The notes under the pieces were generated by a model, which was given only the letters and a program-made list of their open reading frames with translations, was not told the origin of the DNA and made no database searches. DNA of 64,000 nt from Vibrio sinaloensis DSM 21326 (GTDB lineage: Bacteria > Pseudomonadota > Gammaproteobacteria > Enterobacterales > Vibrionaceae), in the NCBI RefSeq assembly GCF_000189275.1, contig NZ_AEVT01000018.1, positions 291,554 through 355,553 of the forward strand. The letters run 5' to 3'. Below are positions 53,967-62,205 of this stretch, in pieces. The position numbers and the translations under genes were made by a program. Each line of letters starts with the position of its first letter. Position 1 is the first letter of the stretch.

Positions 53967-53989
53967 TATACAATTTTTTTTTTTGTATA
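53967..53989. promoter_or_regulatory. MerR-type operator 1 of the photolyase operon
   Basis: TATACAA-N9-TTGTATA, a perfect 23-base palindrome (the spacer is all T). Its right half overlaps the putative -35 TTGTAT at 53983-53988. It resembles the TGTA(C/T)A-type sites bound by LitR/CarH-like light regulators. Confidence 0.6.
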
Positions 53990-54012
53990 ACTGAAAAGAT
54001 TTGTGCTAAAAC
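53983..54012 (+). promoter_or_regulatory. Promoter of the YbgA-MerR-photolyase operon
   Basis: -35 TTGTAT (53983-53988), 18-base spacer, extended -10 TGC-TAAAAC (54004-54012). It is flanked by the two 23-base palindromes, which suits repression. Confidence 0.5.
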
Positions 54013-54013
54013 T

Positions 54014-54036
54014 TATACAAAGAATAAATTTGTACA
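54014..54036. promoter_or_regulatory. MerR-type operator 2 of the photolyase operon
   Basis: TATACAA-N9-TTGTACA, same spacing and halves as operator 1 with one changed base, placed exactly 47 bases downstream, just after the -10 element and 17 bases before the first gene. Confidence 0.6.
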
Positions 54037-54052
54037 CCCTTGAGAGGACAGT

Positions 54053-55006
54053 ATGATGAGCAATGTAATTAATATCGGTATCAGTTCGTGTGTGCTAGGT
54101 GAGAATGTGCGTTTCGACTCAGGCCACAAGATCAGCAAGTTCGTGACTAAGGAGCTGTCTCCATACTTCAACTTTATGCCCATCTGTCCTGAGGTCGGCA
54201 TGGGAATGCCAGTACCGAGACCGACCATTCGTTTGATGTCGAATGAAGAACGCATTGAGTTGGTTGAGACAAAGAATCAAGACATCAAACACACGCAAGC
54301 CATGACGCAGTATTCGCAGCAGAAAGTGTCAGAGCTGATTGAACAAGAACTGTGCGGCTACATTGTATGTGCTAAGTCTCCAACCTGTGGCATGGAGCGA
54401 GTAAAGGTCTATACCAAGGCTGGCGCTGAAAATGTTGGTGTCGGCTTGTATACCGCGGAGTTGATGAAGCAGATGCCGTGGTTGCCAGTCGAAGAAGATG
54501 GTCGATTGAACGACCCAGTACTGAAAGAAAACTTTATTACTCGGGTTTATACATTGCATGACTTTTACCAGTCAGTGGGTAGCAATCCAACTCGCGGAGC
54601 TATTATTGCTTTCCATTCACGTTATAAATTGACCTTGATGGCTCATCACCCTATGTCCTACAAGCGCTTAGGTCAGCTCGTCGCTAACATTGCTGATTAC
54701 GAGTTTGATGAGTTCTTTAAGCTGTATCGTGAAGGTTTGATGACCGCAATGGCACACAGAGCCAGCCGTAAAAACAACACCAATGTGTTGATGCATCTTC
54801 AAGGCTACTTTAAGCGTGATTTAGACAAAGAGAAAAAAGCCGAACTTTGTCAGGTGATCGACGATTACCGCGTGGGCCTTTTACCGTTACTCGCCCCACT
54901 CACTTTGATTAAACACTATCTGGCGACGCACCCAGATAGCTACTTACAACAACAGAAATATTTTGAACCTTACCCGCAGGAGTTACGTTTACGTTATGGA
55001 TTGTGA
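54053..55006 (+). CDS. DUF523/DUF1722 protein (YbgA-like)
   Basis: 317 residues. The N-terminal DUF523 domain (about 5-150) has conserved Cys in ISSCVLGENVRFDSGHK, CPEVGMGMPVPR and CAKSPTCGMERVKVY, which suggests metal or cluster binding. The C-terminal DUF1722/YbgA domain (about 190-310) includes AIIAFHSRYKLTLMAHHP. Genes of this type often accompany photolyase genes, and in E. coli ybgA precedes phr. Its precise role is unknown. First gene of the operon; its stop overlaps the MerR gene by 11 bases. Confidence 0.88.
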   Translation: MMSNVINIGISSCVLGENVRFDSGHKISKFVTKELSPYFNFMPICPEVGMGMPVPRPTIRLMSNEERIELVETKNQDIKHTQAMTQYSQQKVSELIEQELCGYIVCAKSPTCGMERVKVYTKAGAENVGVGLYTAELMKQMPWLPVEEDGRLNDPVLKENFITRVYTLHDFYQSVGSNPTRGAIIAFHSRYKLTLMAHHPMSYKRLGQLVANIADYEFDEFFKLYREGLMTAMAHRASRKNNTNVLMHLQGYFKRDLDKEKKAELCQVIDDYRVGLLPLLAPLTLIKHYLATHPDSYLQQQKYFEPYPQELRLRYGL

Positions 55007-55799
55007 AAAGAAGCTATACGCAATCAGAGAGGTCTCTGAAATCACTGGAGTCAAACCTGTAACATTGCGTGCATGGCAACGACGTTACAATCTGATCAAA
55101 CCCATGAGGACCGAAAAGGGCCACAGGCTTTATCGAGAAGAAGATATCGCCTTAATTCAATCTGTTCAGGCCTGGTTAGACAAAGGGGTTTCCATTGGTA
55201 AAGTGAAGGCGCTCCTTGACGCTGATGTGCTAAATGAGGGAACTGACCTTCCGGTTTCAGAGCAGTTAGATGAAGTGGCCTCCCTGACGAGTGCCTTGGC
55301 ATTATTGAACAAAAAGAAAGTGGAATCGGTCATCAATACCGTTTTGAAAGAGTATCCACTCAGTGTCGTCATGGATCAGTTCGTCAAACCGATTCAAGAT
55401 TCGTTGTCGTTAGTGAAACGCAATCAGCAGGTACTGCAGGCCGCTTTGTTTAATGGTTTGCTCGTTAGCAAGTTAGAAGCCATCGTAGAAGCGGAAAACA
55501 AAGCCGCGCATCTTGGTAAGTGTTTGTACATCAACTTTGACTCTAATAGGGACGTCGACAGCCGAGTTTGGGCCGCGAAATTATCTGACAAAGGGTGGAA
55601 TATGACACTGCTCGATGGGGTGGATGATATTTCAGGTTTAACGAGAGCAGAGCTGGAAAATATCGGCTTCTCATCCATTGCTTTGTACAGCCCGCGCCCA
55701 TTGACCGAGCAGCAACTAAGTTCGATCGAAAACGTGAAAAGCACTTTTTCAGGCACGCTTTTTTTGTCTGATGTTCTTAAGGTAAGCGAGGTATCTTAA
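54996..55799 (+). CDS. MerR-family regulator with B12-binding-like domain
   Basis: 267 residues. MerR HTH at about residues 5-72 (YAIREVSEITGVKPVTLRAW, YREEDIALIQSVQAWLDKG). The rest follows the LitR/CarH plan: a helical bundle (about 90-170) and a Rossmann-like region (about 175-260). The DxHxxG cobalamin ligand motif is replaced by NRDVDSRVWA, so B12-based light sensing is doubtful. The ATG at 54996 replaces an in-frame TTG at 54963 that lies deep in the previous gene. It probably represses this operon through the two 23-base palindromes. Blue-light-responsive MerR control of this locus has been reported in V. cholerae, from memory. Confidence 0.85.
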   Translation: MDCEKKLYAIREVSEITGVKPVTLRAWQRRYNLIKPMRTEKGHRLYREEDIALIQSVQAWLDKGVSIGKVKALLDADVLNEGTDLPVSEQLDEVASLTSALALLNKKKVESVINTVLKEYPLSVVMDQFVKPIQDSLSLVKRNQQVLQAALFNGLLVSKLEAIVEAENKAAHLGKCLYINFDSNRDVDSRVWAAKLSDKGWNMTLLDGVDDISGLTRAELENIGFSSIALYSPRPLTEQQLSSIENVKSTFSGTLFLSDVLKVSEVS

Positions 55800-57223
55800 T
55801 GAGGCTCGTATGGTTTCGACGAGATTTACGTACCATAGACAATACTGCCTTTATCGCGGCGATCAACAGCAATGAGCCAGTGGTTGCGGCGTTTATCGCA
55901 ACGCCGGATAGTTGGAGCCAACATCATATGGCTCCAATGCAGGCGGATTTGATCAAGCGCAGATTGTTTGAGTTGCAAAACGATCTCGCGTCACTTGGCG
56001 TTCCACTTATTTACGCCGAGACATCGGATTACGCATCCAGCGTTGATGTGGTGTGCAATTGGGTCAAGCAGTACAGCGTAACTTCAGTTCATCTTAATAA
56101 AGAGTATGAGATCAACGAGGTCCGCCGTGATGACAAAGCCGAGCAGGCCCTGACTCGCCTCGATGTGGTGTTGCACCGTCATGATGACAAATGTCAATTT
56201 ATACCGGGCAGTGTTGTCAACAAGCAGGGGCACTACTTCAAAGTGTTCACTCCTTATAAGCGTGCGTACTTGCAAAAGCTGGAGCAGTTTCCGGTGCAAG
56301 TACAAAAAGTAACAGCAGTGAATGGACAGAAGGCGAAGGTCGACGAGTGTGATTTATTCTCTAAAGATTGTTCGTTTCGCTACCCAACGGAAGAGAGCCA
56401 AGCTTATCAAGTCAGCACTGAGCAGATCCTAGATCAGCTGCGTAGCTTTGTTAAGGAGCACAGTGACGACTATCAAGATGAGCGCGATTTCCCAGCCATT
56501 GAAGGTACCAGTCGACTCTCACCTTATTTGGCGATTGGCGCACTGTCAGTGAGGCAATGCATGGCTAGGTTGCTCTATCAGCAAACGGCTCCGTTGAGTG
56601 AAGGTCGGCAAACATGGTTAAGCGAATTGATATGGCGAGAATTTTATCAGCATCTCCTTTACTTCGAACCTAAGCTGAGCCGAGGTGAAAGCTTTCTGCC
56701 TTGGGGCGTTCACCTAAGATGGGAAAATTGTCCACGTCGCATCAAGGCATGGCAGCAAGGTCAAACAGGTTACCCGATTGTCGATGCTGCTATGCGGCAA
56801 CTCAACCAAACGGGTTGGATGCACAATCGACTGCGGATGATCGTCGCGAGCTTTTTAGTTAAAGATCTCCAAGTCGATTGGCGAGTTGGTGAAGACTACT
56901 TTATGAGTAAGCTGGTCGATGGTGAATACGCTGCAAATAATGGTGGCTGGCAATGGTGTGCATCGACGGGGTGCGATGGCCAACCTTACTTTCGGATCTT
57001 TAACCCAACCACGCAAGGAGAACGTTTTGACCCTAAAGGTGAGTTTGTCCGTCGTTGGGTACCAGAGCTCGCGGATTTACCAGACAAGCAGATCCATCAA
57101 CCAAGCAAATGGCTCAGTGTCAAAGGGTCGTCATATCCTGCACCAATAGTTGATCACAAGGTTCAAAGAGAGATAACCTTAGCCAATTATAAAAATGCTA
57201 AGGATTTTTTGGATGCTACGTAA
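55799..57223 (+). CDS. phrB: Deoxyribodipyrimidine photolyase
   Basis: 474 residues, class I CPD photolyase. Uses blue light to split cyclobutane pyrimidine dimers. N-terminal antenna domain (about 1-130, MRLVWFRRDLRTIDNTAF), FAD-binding domain (about 200-470) with TSRLSPYLAIGALSVRQC, WLSELIWREFYQHLL, WMHNRLRMIVASFLVKDL and NNGGWQWCASTGCDGQPYFR. It shares TAATG with the MerR gene, so its synthesis is coupled. The light-harvesting cofactor (folate or other) cannot be told from sequence. Confidence 0.95.
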   Translation: MRLVWFRRDLRTIDNTAFIAAINSNEPVVAAFIATPDSWSQHHMAPMQADLIKRRLFELQNDLASLGVPLIYAETSDYASSVDVVCNWVKQYSVTSVHLNKEYEINEVRRDDKAEQALTRLDVVLHRHDDKCQFIPGSVVNKQGHYFKVFTPYKRAYLQKLEQFPVQVQKVTAVNGQKAKVDECDLFSKDCSFRYPTEESQAYQVSTEQILDQLRSFVKEHSDDYQDERDFPAIEGTSRLSPYLAIGALSVRQCMARLLYQQTAPLSEGRQTWLSELIWREFYQHLLYFEPKLSRGESFLPWGVHLRWENCPRRIKAWQQGQTGYPIVDAAMRQLNQTGWMHNRLRMIVASFLVKDLQVDWRVGEDYFMSKLVDGEYAANNGGWQWCASTGCDGQPYFRIFNPTTQGERFDPKGEFVRRWVPELADLPDKQIHQPSKWLSVKGSSYPAPIVDHKVQREITLANYKNAKDFLDAT

Positions 57224-58118
57224 ACTCATTGCACTTGGATGCTGCTTTGCCTCCCAAGTATTTGCAGCAAGCTACCCACTCCCCCCGGAGGGCAGCAATA
57301 TTGTAGGGCGCACGCAATATCACCAAGTCGATGAAGGAGAAACGCTGGCTGAGATTGCTAAGCAATACGATGTGGGCTTTCTGTCTTTAATGGCAGCCAA
57401 TAAAGGGGTTGATCCATTTTTGCCTCAAGCAGGTTATGTGTTAACTATTCCAACGCAGATTATTCTTCCCCATGTTGAGCGTGAAGGGGTGGTGATTAAT
57501 TTGGCAGAGTTGCGTTTGTATTATTTTGAACCGAACACCGATTTGGTTCACATCTTTCCTGTTGGTATCGGCCGTGTAGGACGCGACACACCGGAGATGA
57601 CAACGACGATTAGCCAAAAACGACCTAACCCAACTTGGACACCTCCAGCGTCAATCAGAAAAGAATATCTAGCTAAAGGCATTGAGCTGCCCGCTGTTGT
57701 ACCCGCTGGCCCTGAAAACCCATTGGGTGAATACGCGCTGCGCCTAGCTCATGGTGCAGGTGATTACCTCATTCATGGTACCAACAAAGATTTTGGTATT
57801 GGCCTGCGTGTTAGCTCTGGCTGTATTCGCATGGACCCAAAGGATATTGATTGGCTTTTTCCGCGTGTTAATTTGGGTGATAAGGTGAGAGTTATCAATG
57901 AACCGATTAAGGTGTCGCTTGAGCCTGACCGAAGCGTGTTTATTGAAGCGCACGAGCCGCTGACTCGCAGTGATGGTTCGAAGAAGAATTTGGAGATGCC
58001 ACAAGAGTTGAATTGGTGGCTACAAGAGTTTGATCACTCTGATGTAAAAGCGAAAGCAGCGATACTGGCGCAAAACGGTGTACCAGTAGAAATTGTGGCT
58101 CCGACGTTTGTAAACTAA
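57213..58118 (+). CDS. L,D-transpeptidase (YkuD) with LysM domain
   Basis: 301 residues. Signal peptide MLRKLIALGCCFASQVFA, LysM domain (about 35-85, VDEGETLAEIAKQYDVGF), then YkuD catalytic domain (about 92-225) with His in YLIHGTNKDFGIG and Cys in RVSSGCIRM. Periplasmic enzyme of the ErfK/YbiS/YcfS group, which attaches Lpp to peptidoglycan or makes 3-3 cross-links. The start at 57213 has AGGA at proper spacing; an ATG at 57195 has none. It overlaps the phrB end by 11 bases and points toward lpp, its probable substrate gene. Confidence 0.9.
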   Translation: MLRKLIALGCCFASQVFAASYPLPPEGSNIVGRTQYHQVDEGETLAEIAKQYDVGFLSLMAANKGVDPFLPQAGYVLTIPTQIILPHVEREGVVINLAELRLYYFEPNTDLVHIFPVGIGRVGRDTPEMTTTISQKRPNPTWTPPASIRKEYLAKGIELPAVVPAGPENPLGEYALRLAHGAGDYLIHGTNKDFGIGLRVSSGCIRMDPKDIDWLFPRVNLGDKVRVINEPIKVSLEPDRSVFIEAHEPLTRSDGSKKNLEMPQELNWWLQEFDHSDVKAKAAILAQNGVPVEIVAPTFVN

Positions 58119-58134
58119 GTTCATCCTTACCAAA

Positions 58135-58168
58135 AAAGAAAGGGTCTGCAAATGCAGACCCTTTCTTT
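58135..58168. terminator. Strong bidirectional terminator between ldt and lpp
   Basis: Perfect 15-bp stem AAAGAAAGGGTCTGC / GCAGACCCTTTCTTT with a 4-base loop, serving both convergent genes. Confidence 0.92.
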
Positions 58169-58180
58169 ATAAAGACGAGA

Positions 58181-58429
58181 TTACTTAGTGTATGACTGAG
58201 CAATGTTGTCGATACGCTCGTTTGCACGTGCTGCTTCTTCTTGAGCAGACATTGCAGCATCACCTGACTTACGAACTTCTGATTGAAGCGCTTGAACGTC
58301 TTGGCTCAGTTGGCTAATTTGGTTGTTTAGCTCATCCATTTTAGCTGTAGCAGCTTCATCTGGACCTGAAGCACAACCAGCTAGAAGAAGTACTGAAGAC
58401 GCTGCAGCTGCGATCAACATTTTGTTCAT
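58181..58429 (-). CDS. lpp: Major outer membrane (Braun) lipoprotein
   Basis: 82 residues. Signal peptide with lipobox LLAGC (Cys21), then heptad repeats forming the trimeric coiled coil (MDELNNQISQLSQDVQALQS, AMSAQEEAARANERID), ending IAQSYTK. The terminal Lys is the residue joined to peptidoglycan by an L,D-transpeptidase; E. coli Lpp ends YRK. It tethers the outer membrane to the wall. The frame extends ten codons further, but ATG 58429 gives the lipoprotein signal and has GGAG upstream. Likely a short, very abundant transcript. Confidence 0.92.
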   Translation of the reverse strand: MNKMLIAAAASSVLLLAGCASGPDEAATAKMDELNNQISQLSQDVQALQSEVRKSGDAAMSAQEEAARANERIDNIAQSYTK

Positions 58430-58772
58430 AATCGAACTCCTTGAATAAATAGGTATCAATAAGTAGTCCTATACCTTCTATTGCGTATAGTGACGAGAAT
58501 AGTGTAGTGCCAATTTTAACCTTGTTAAAACAGAATAAAGTCAAAAAAACCCAAGAATTTAGGTAATTATCAAATAAGTTGACCTATGTCTCATTGGTGA
58601 GAGGCATATTTCTCGTTAAATGGGACAGTTGAATAACAGCCAAAACGGATTGGCAGCGATATTTTCTGTGATCACTATCTACTTTGTGCAATTGCAGGTA
58701 TCATAGCCTGTTTTTACAATTTTCAGGCGTTCGGTCAGTCTCTCATTCTGATTAGCGCTACTTGCTGTTCAG
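58430..58772. other. Intergenic region between lpp and DEAD-box helicase
   Basis: 343 bases with no convincing gene. The lpp side is AT-rich; on the minus strand TTGACT near 58540 and TAAAAT near 58515 are promoter-like but 20 bases apart. The helicase side has a leader with no obvious repeat or riboswitch. Confidence 0.4.
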
Positions 58773-60119
58773 ATGGAGAATACTTTGCATTTTAAAGATT
58801 TAGGCTTAGACAACCGCTTACTTAAAAACTTGAAACACCTTGATTTTAAGAAAGCTACAGAGATCCAACAGAAAGCGATTCCAGTTGCAATCGCTGGTAA
58901 AGATCTGTTGGCTTCGTCAAAGACTGGCTCTGGTAAAACGCTGGCGTTTGTTCTTCCAATCTTGCACAAATCCCTTAAGAGCAAAGCTTTTTCAGCCAAA
59001 GACCCTCGTGCAGTGATTCTTGCACCAACGCGTGAGTTGGCGAAGCAAGTATACGGTGAGCTGCGTACAATGTTAGCTGGGCTTTCTTACGACGCGACAC
59101 TTATCGTGGGTGGGGAAAACTTCAATGATCAGGTTAAAGCGCTGCGCAAATACCCTAAGTTTATTGTCGCGACTCCAGGTCGTTTGGCGGATCACTTAGA
59201 GCATCGCTCTCTTTTTCTTGAAGGATTAGAAACGCTGGTTCTTGATGAAGCGGATCGCATGCTTGATCTGGGCTTCGCACCAGAGCTGCGCCGTATTCAC
59301 AATGCCGCTAAACACCGCCGCCGTCAGACTCTCATGTTCTCAGCAACGCTTGATCATGCTGAAGTCAATGACATTGCATTTGAAATGCTCAATGCACCTA
59401 AACGTATCGCAGTCGGTGTGTCGAACGAAGAGCATAAAGATATCACGCAAAAATTTTACTTGTGTGATCACCTCGATCATAAAGAAGCCATTTTAGAGCG
59501 CGTGATCGAGGAAGCCAACTACAAGCAGTTGATCATTTTCACCGCGACTCGTGCAGACACAGATCGTTTGACGGAAAAGCTGAATGAGAAAAAACTCAAA
59601 GCGATCGCGTTGAGCGGCAACCTTAATCAGACTCAGCGAAACACCATCATGAGCCAGTTTGAGCGCGCTGTGTTTAAAATCTTAGTGACCACCGATGTTG
59701 CTTCCCGTGGATTGGATATCGCCAACGTTACGCACGTCATTAACTTTGATATGCCTAAGCATACCGAAGAGTACGTTCACCGCGTGGGTCGTACTGGTCG
59801 AGCAGGTAATAAAGGTGATGCGGTTTCTTTGGTGGGACCAAAGGACTGGGATAGCTTTAAACGAGTCGAAGCTTATCTACAGCAAGACCTAAGCTTCTCA
59901 GAACTTGAAGGCTTGAAAGGCAAGTTTAAAGGCTTGAAGCCACGTAAACCGGATTTTCGTAATAAAGGCAAAGCGACGAATAAAAAAGGTCCAGCTCAAG
60001 CGAAGAAAGCAACGAAGAAGCCAATTAAGCGTGATAAAAGCTTCCATCAGAATGTGGCCGTGGGCGACAGCGTGTTCATTCCGAAAAAGAAAGTGGCTCC
60101 GAAAGCGGACGACGAGTAA
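58773..60119 (+). CDS. DEAD-box RNA helicase
   Basis: 448 residues. Complete helicase core: Q motif (FKDLGLDNRLLKNLKHL, ATEIQQKAIP), motif I SSKTGSGKT, Ia APTRELAKQV, Ib TPGRLADHL, II LDEADRML, III FSATLDHAEV, V TDVASRGLDI and VI HRVGRTGRAG. A basic Lys-rich tail (about 385-435) probably binds RNA. Close to the RhlE/SrmB group; the E. coli orthologue is not clear. Roles in ribosome assembly or mRNA decay are expected for the family. Monocistronic with its own terminator. Confidence 0.93.
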   Translation: MENTLHFKDLGLDNRLLKNLKHLDFKKATEIQQKAIPVAIAGKDLLASSKTGSGKTLAFVLPILHKSLKSKAFSAKDPRAVILAPTRELAKQVYGELRTMLAGLSYDATLIVGGENFNDQVKALRKYPKFIVATPGRLADHLEHRSLFLEGLETLVLDEADRMLDLGFAPELRRIHNAAKHRRRQTLMFSATLDHAEVNDIAFEMLNAPKRIAVGVSNEEHKDITQKFYLCDHLDHKEAILERVIEEANYKQLIIFTATRADTDRLTEKLNEKKLKAIALSGNLNQTQRNTIMSQFERAVFKILVTTDVASRGLDIANVTHVINFDMPKHTEEYVHRVGRTGRAGNKGDAVSLVGPKDWDSFKRVEAYLQQDLSFSELEGLKGKFKGLKPRKPDFRNKGKATNKKGPAQAKKATKKPIKRDKSFHQNVAVGDSVFIPKKKVAPKADDE

Positions 60120-60137
60120 CAACATAGACCAAATCAG

Positions 60138-60170
60138 AAAGGGGCTGCCAATTGGCAGCCCCTTTTTTTA
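60138..60170. terminator. Terminator after the helicase gene
   Basis: AAAGGGGCTGCCAA / TTGGCAGCCCCTTT palindromic stem followed by seven T; shared with the convergent MCP gene. Confidence 0.9.
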
Positions 60171-60186
60171 TTGCTCACATTAACGA

Positions 60187-61830
60187 TTAGACCTTGAAGA
60201 AACCAAGCTGTTGTTTCTGGTTCTCGGCCAATGTTGATAACTCTTGACTCGCGGCCGCAGCCTGAGTGATACCAGTAACGTTTTGGCTAACCAATTCGTA
60301 GATGTTACTTAAGTTGTTGTTCACATCTGCGGTCACTTGACCTTGCTCCTCGGAAGCGACGGCGACTTGCGCGTTAATGGTCGTCAGTTCAGAGATAGAG
60401 GCACTGATATTGCCCAGAGATTGACGAACTTCTGCTGCTTGAGCCTGATTGTGGTTTAACAACGCCAGACTAGAATGCATGCTTTCATTTGCGGTACCAG
60501 ATTGGCGCTGAAGATCTTCGATGATGGTCTGAATTTCTTTGGTTGACTCTTGAGTGCGAGCTGCCAGCATGCGGACTTCATCGGCGACGACAGCGAAACC
60601 TCGACCACTTTCACCTGCACGTGCAGCTTCAATGGCGGCGTTGAGAGCCAACAAGTTGGTTTGCTCAGAGATGCCCTCAATCACTTCAATGACTTTACCA
60701 ATCTGCTCTGACTGCTCTTTAAGTGAGTTAACGACTTCCGCCGCTTGAGAGAGCTGGTGGGCCATCTTCTCACTGGTACGGGTGTTTTCTTCAAACACGG
60801 CTAAGCTGTCTTTGGCTAATTTGTCTGCCTGATTAGACGCAGAGTCGGCTTGGTTAGCATTCTCCGTGACTTCGCTTGCGGTACTTTCCATCTGGTTAAT
60901 TGCAGCGGCGACATGCTCAACTTCGTTCTTCTCTTGATCTGAGTTAACGCTTGATTGAGTCATTACGGCTGCCAACTCTGTAGAGGCAGAGGCCACATCA
61001 ACGCTGATTCGAACTAAGGCATCTACCGTTCCTTTGAGCTGGTCAATAGTAGAATTGAAATCGCGAGACAGTGCTGTGATCTCATTATTACCCTCAACCT
61101 TTACTTGAGTTTTAAGGTTGCCATTTGCGAGGTCTTGCATGGCTTTTTGCAACGCTTTAATTGGTGTCACGATGATGCCAGCTAATAGCCAACTGATCAC
61201 AACGGCAGCCGCTAAGACAATCAACAAACCGACAATGGCGTTAAACATCACACCAGAGTGCTTCTGCTCGTTGTTCTCCACTTCAATCAGCGCCAGCTCA
61301 TTGAGCTTGCTTGATAGGTTATCAATCGCAAGTACCATGGCATTACCTTTGTCGCGGTAAAGCGCAGAAGCTCGGTCATATTGTTGATTGAAAGCGGCAG
61401 AGAGAGAGGTACTAGAATGCTTGGTTTTCAACAGCGGCGTCATCGTTTCGATTGAGTAATTGACGTAGTCATCAATCGCGATACGCATGGCTTTGACTTC
61501 ATTTTGAAGGCCGTTTACTTGGTCAAGTGAATCAAGCAATCGGAAGTTGGTCTGTCGTTTTAGCTCTAGAGTCGAGGCAAGCTGCGCGACATCATCTGGG
61601 CGGAATAGGCTGTAAATCGCCTTGATTCGCATACCATAAGTGTTGTCAATGATCTTAGTTAGATCGTCTTTGTTGGTGATCAGTCCTTCCGTGGAGACAG
61701 TAACCTGATTGAAGGTGTTCTTTAGGTTTGATGTGCTGTAAGTGATACCTGCGACAAGGAGTAGCAAAGTAAAAATGACAGGCACAACCACCTGAAGCTT
61801 AATGGATAAGCCACTGAGTAGTTGGCGCAT
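60187..61830 (-). CDS. Methyl-accepting chemotaxis protein, four-helix-bundle type
   Basis: 547 residues. Membrane helix 1 (about 12-30), periplasmic all-helical domain of about 165 residues (4HB-like), membrane helix 2 (about 195-220), HAMP (about 220-272), then the signalling domain with tip [20 protein letters not shown] and [20 protein letters not shown]. The C-terminus lacks an NWETF-type pentapeptide. Ligand unknown; a nearby pst operon does not by itself imply phosphate taxis. Confidence 0.9.
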   Translation of the reverse strand: MRQLLSGLSIKLQVVVPVIFTLLLLVAGITYSTSNLKNTFNQVTVSTEGLITNKDDLTKIIDNTYGMRIKAIYSLFRPDDVAQLASTLELKRQTNFRLLDSLDQVNGLQNEVKAMRIAIDDYVNYSIETMTPLLKTKHSSTSLSAAFNQQYDRASALYRDKGNAMVLAIDNLSSKLNELALIEVENNEQKHSGVMFNAIVGLLIVLAAAVVISWLLAGIIVTPIKALQKAMQDLANGNLKTQVKVEGNNEITALSRDFNSTIDQLKGTVDALVRISVDVASASTELAAVMTQSSVNSDQEKNEVEHVAAAINQMESTASEVTENANQADSASNQADKLAKDSLAVFEENTRTSEKMAHQLSQAAEVVNSLKEQSEQIGKVIEVIEGISEQTNLLALNAAIEAARAGESGRGFAVVADEVRMLAARTQESTKEIQTIIEDLQRQSGTANESMHSSLALLNHNQAQAAEVRQSLGNISASISELTTINAQVAVASEEQGQVTADVNNNLSNIYELVSQNVTGITQAAAASQELSTLAENQKQQLGFFKV

Positions 61831-62205
61831 GAATTGTCCTCTTCATAAAACAGAAATGTAAATAAATTATTATTTTTATCAATTGCGAGAATGATTCTAA
61901 TTACCCTGCAAGATAATTCAACCAAGAAAGTTAGAGTTGTGTGCAAATTTTACATCTCGATTTACGCGCTAATTTATTGAAATGTCGTCAATTAATGCAA
62001 TCCATTGCACTTGTCTTGTTACTGCTTGTTACATGTTTTACCTGTCGTTGTACGGATTTTGTATAGTGAAACCGCTTCCAAAACTTCGCCTTTTATCTGT
62101 CATACAGGCTTCAACGAAGTGAAACACAACTGTCATATTCGAAGCCTAAAGTTAGCAGCGTTCAAGTGAAACACAACGGCAATAAAGCCAACTAAGGATA
62201 TTGTG
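61831..62205. other. Divergent promoter region between MCP and pstS
   Basis: 375 bases, no gene. Its right part holds the phosphate-regulated promoter elements listed separately; the left part is AT-rich and should hold the MCP promoter, which I could not place. Confidence 0.5.
62042..62136 (+). promoter_or_regulatory. Pho-box-like half-sites and pstS promoter
   Basis: CTGTCGT at 62042, CTGTCAT at 62097 and CTGTCAT at 62130 match the PhoB half-site CTGTCAT. Their starts are 55 and 33 bases apart, both exact multiples of the 11-base Pho-box unit. A -10 TATAGT (62062-62067) lies 13 bases after the first half-site. PhoB control of pst is expected; the complete box is imperfect. Confidence 0.5.

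Noticed and set aside
53971..53985. Poly-T tract as a phase-variable switch
   Set aside because: It is the spacer of a perfect operator palindrome upstream of the genes; slippage would not change a reading frame. An effect on promoter geometry cannot be excluded.
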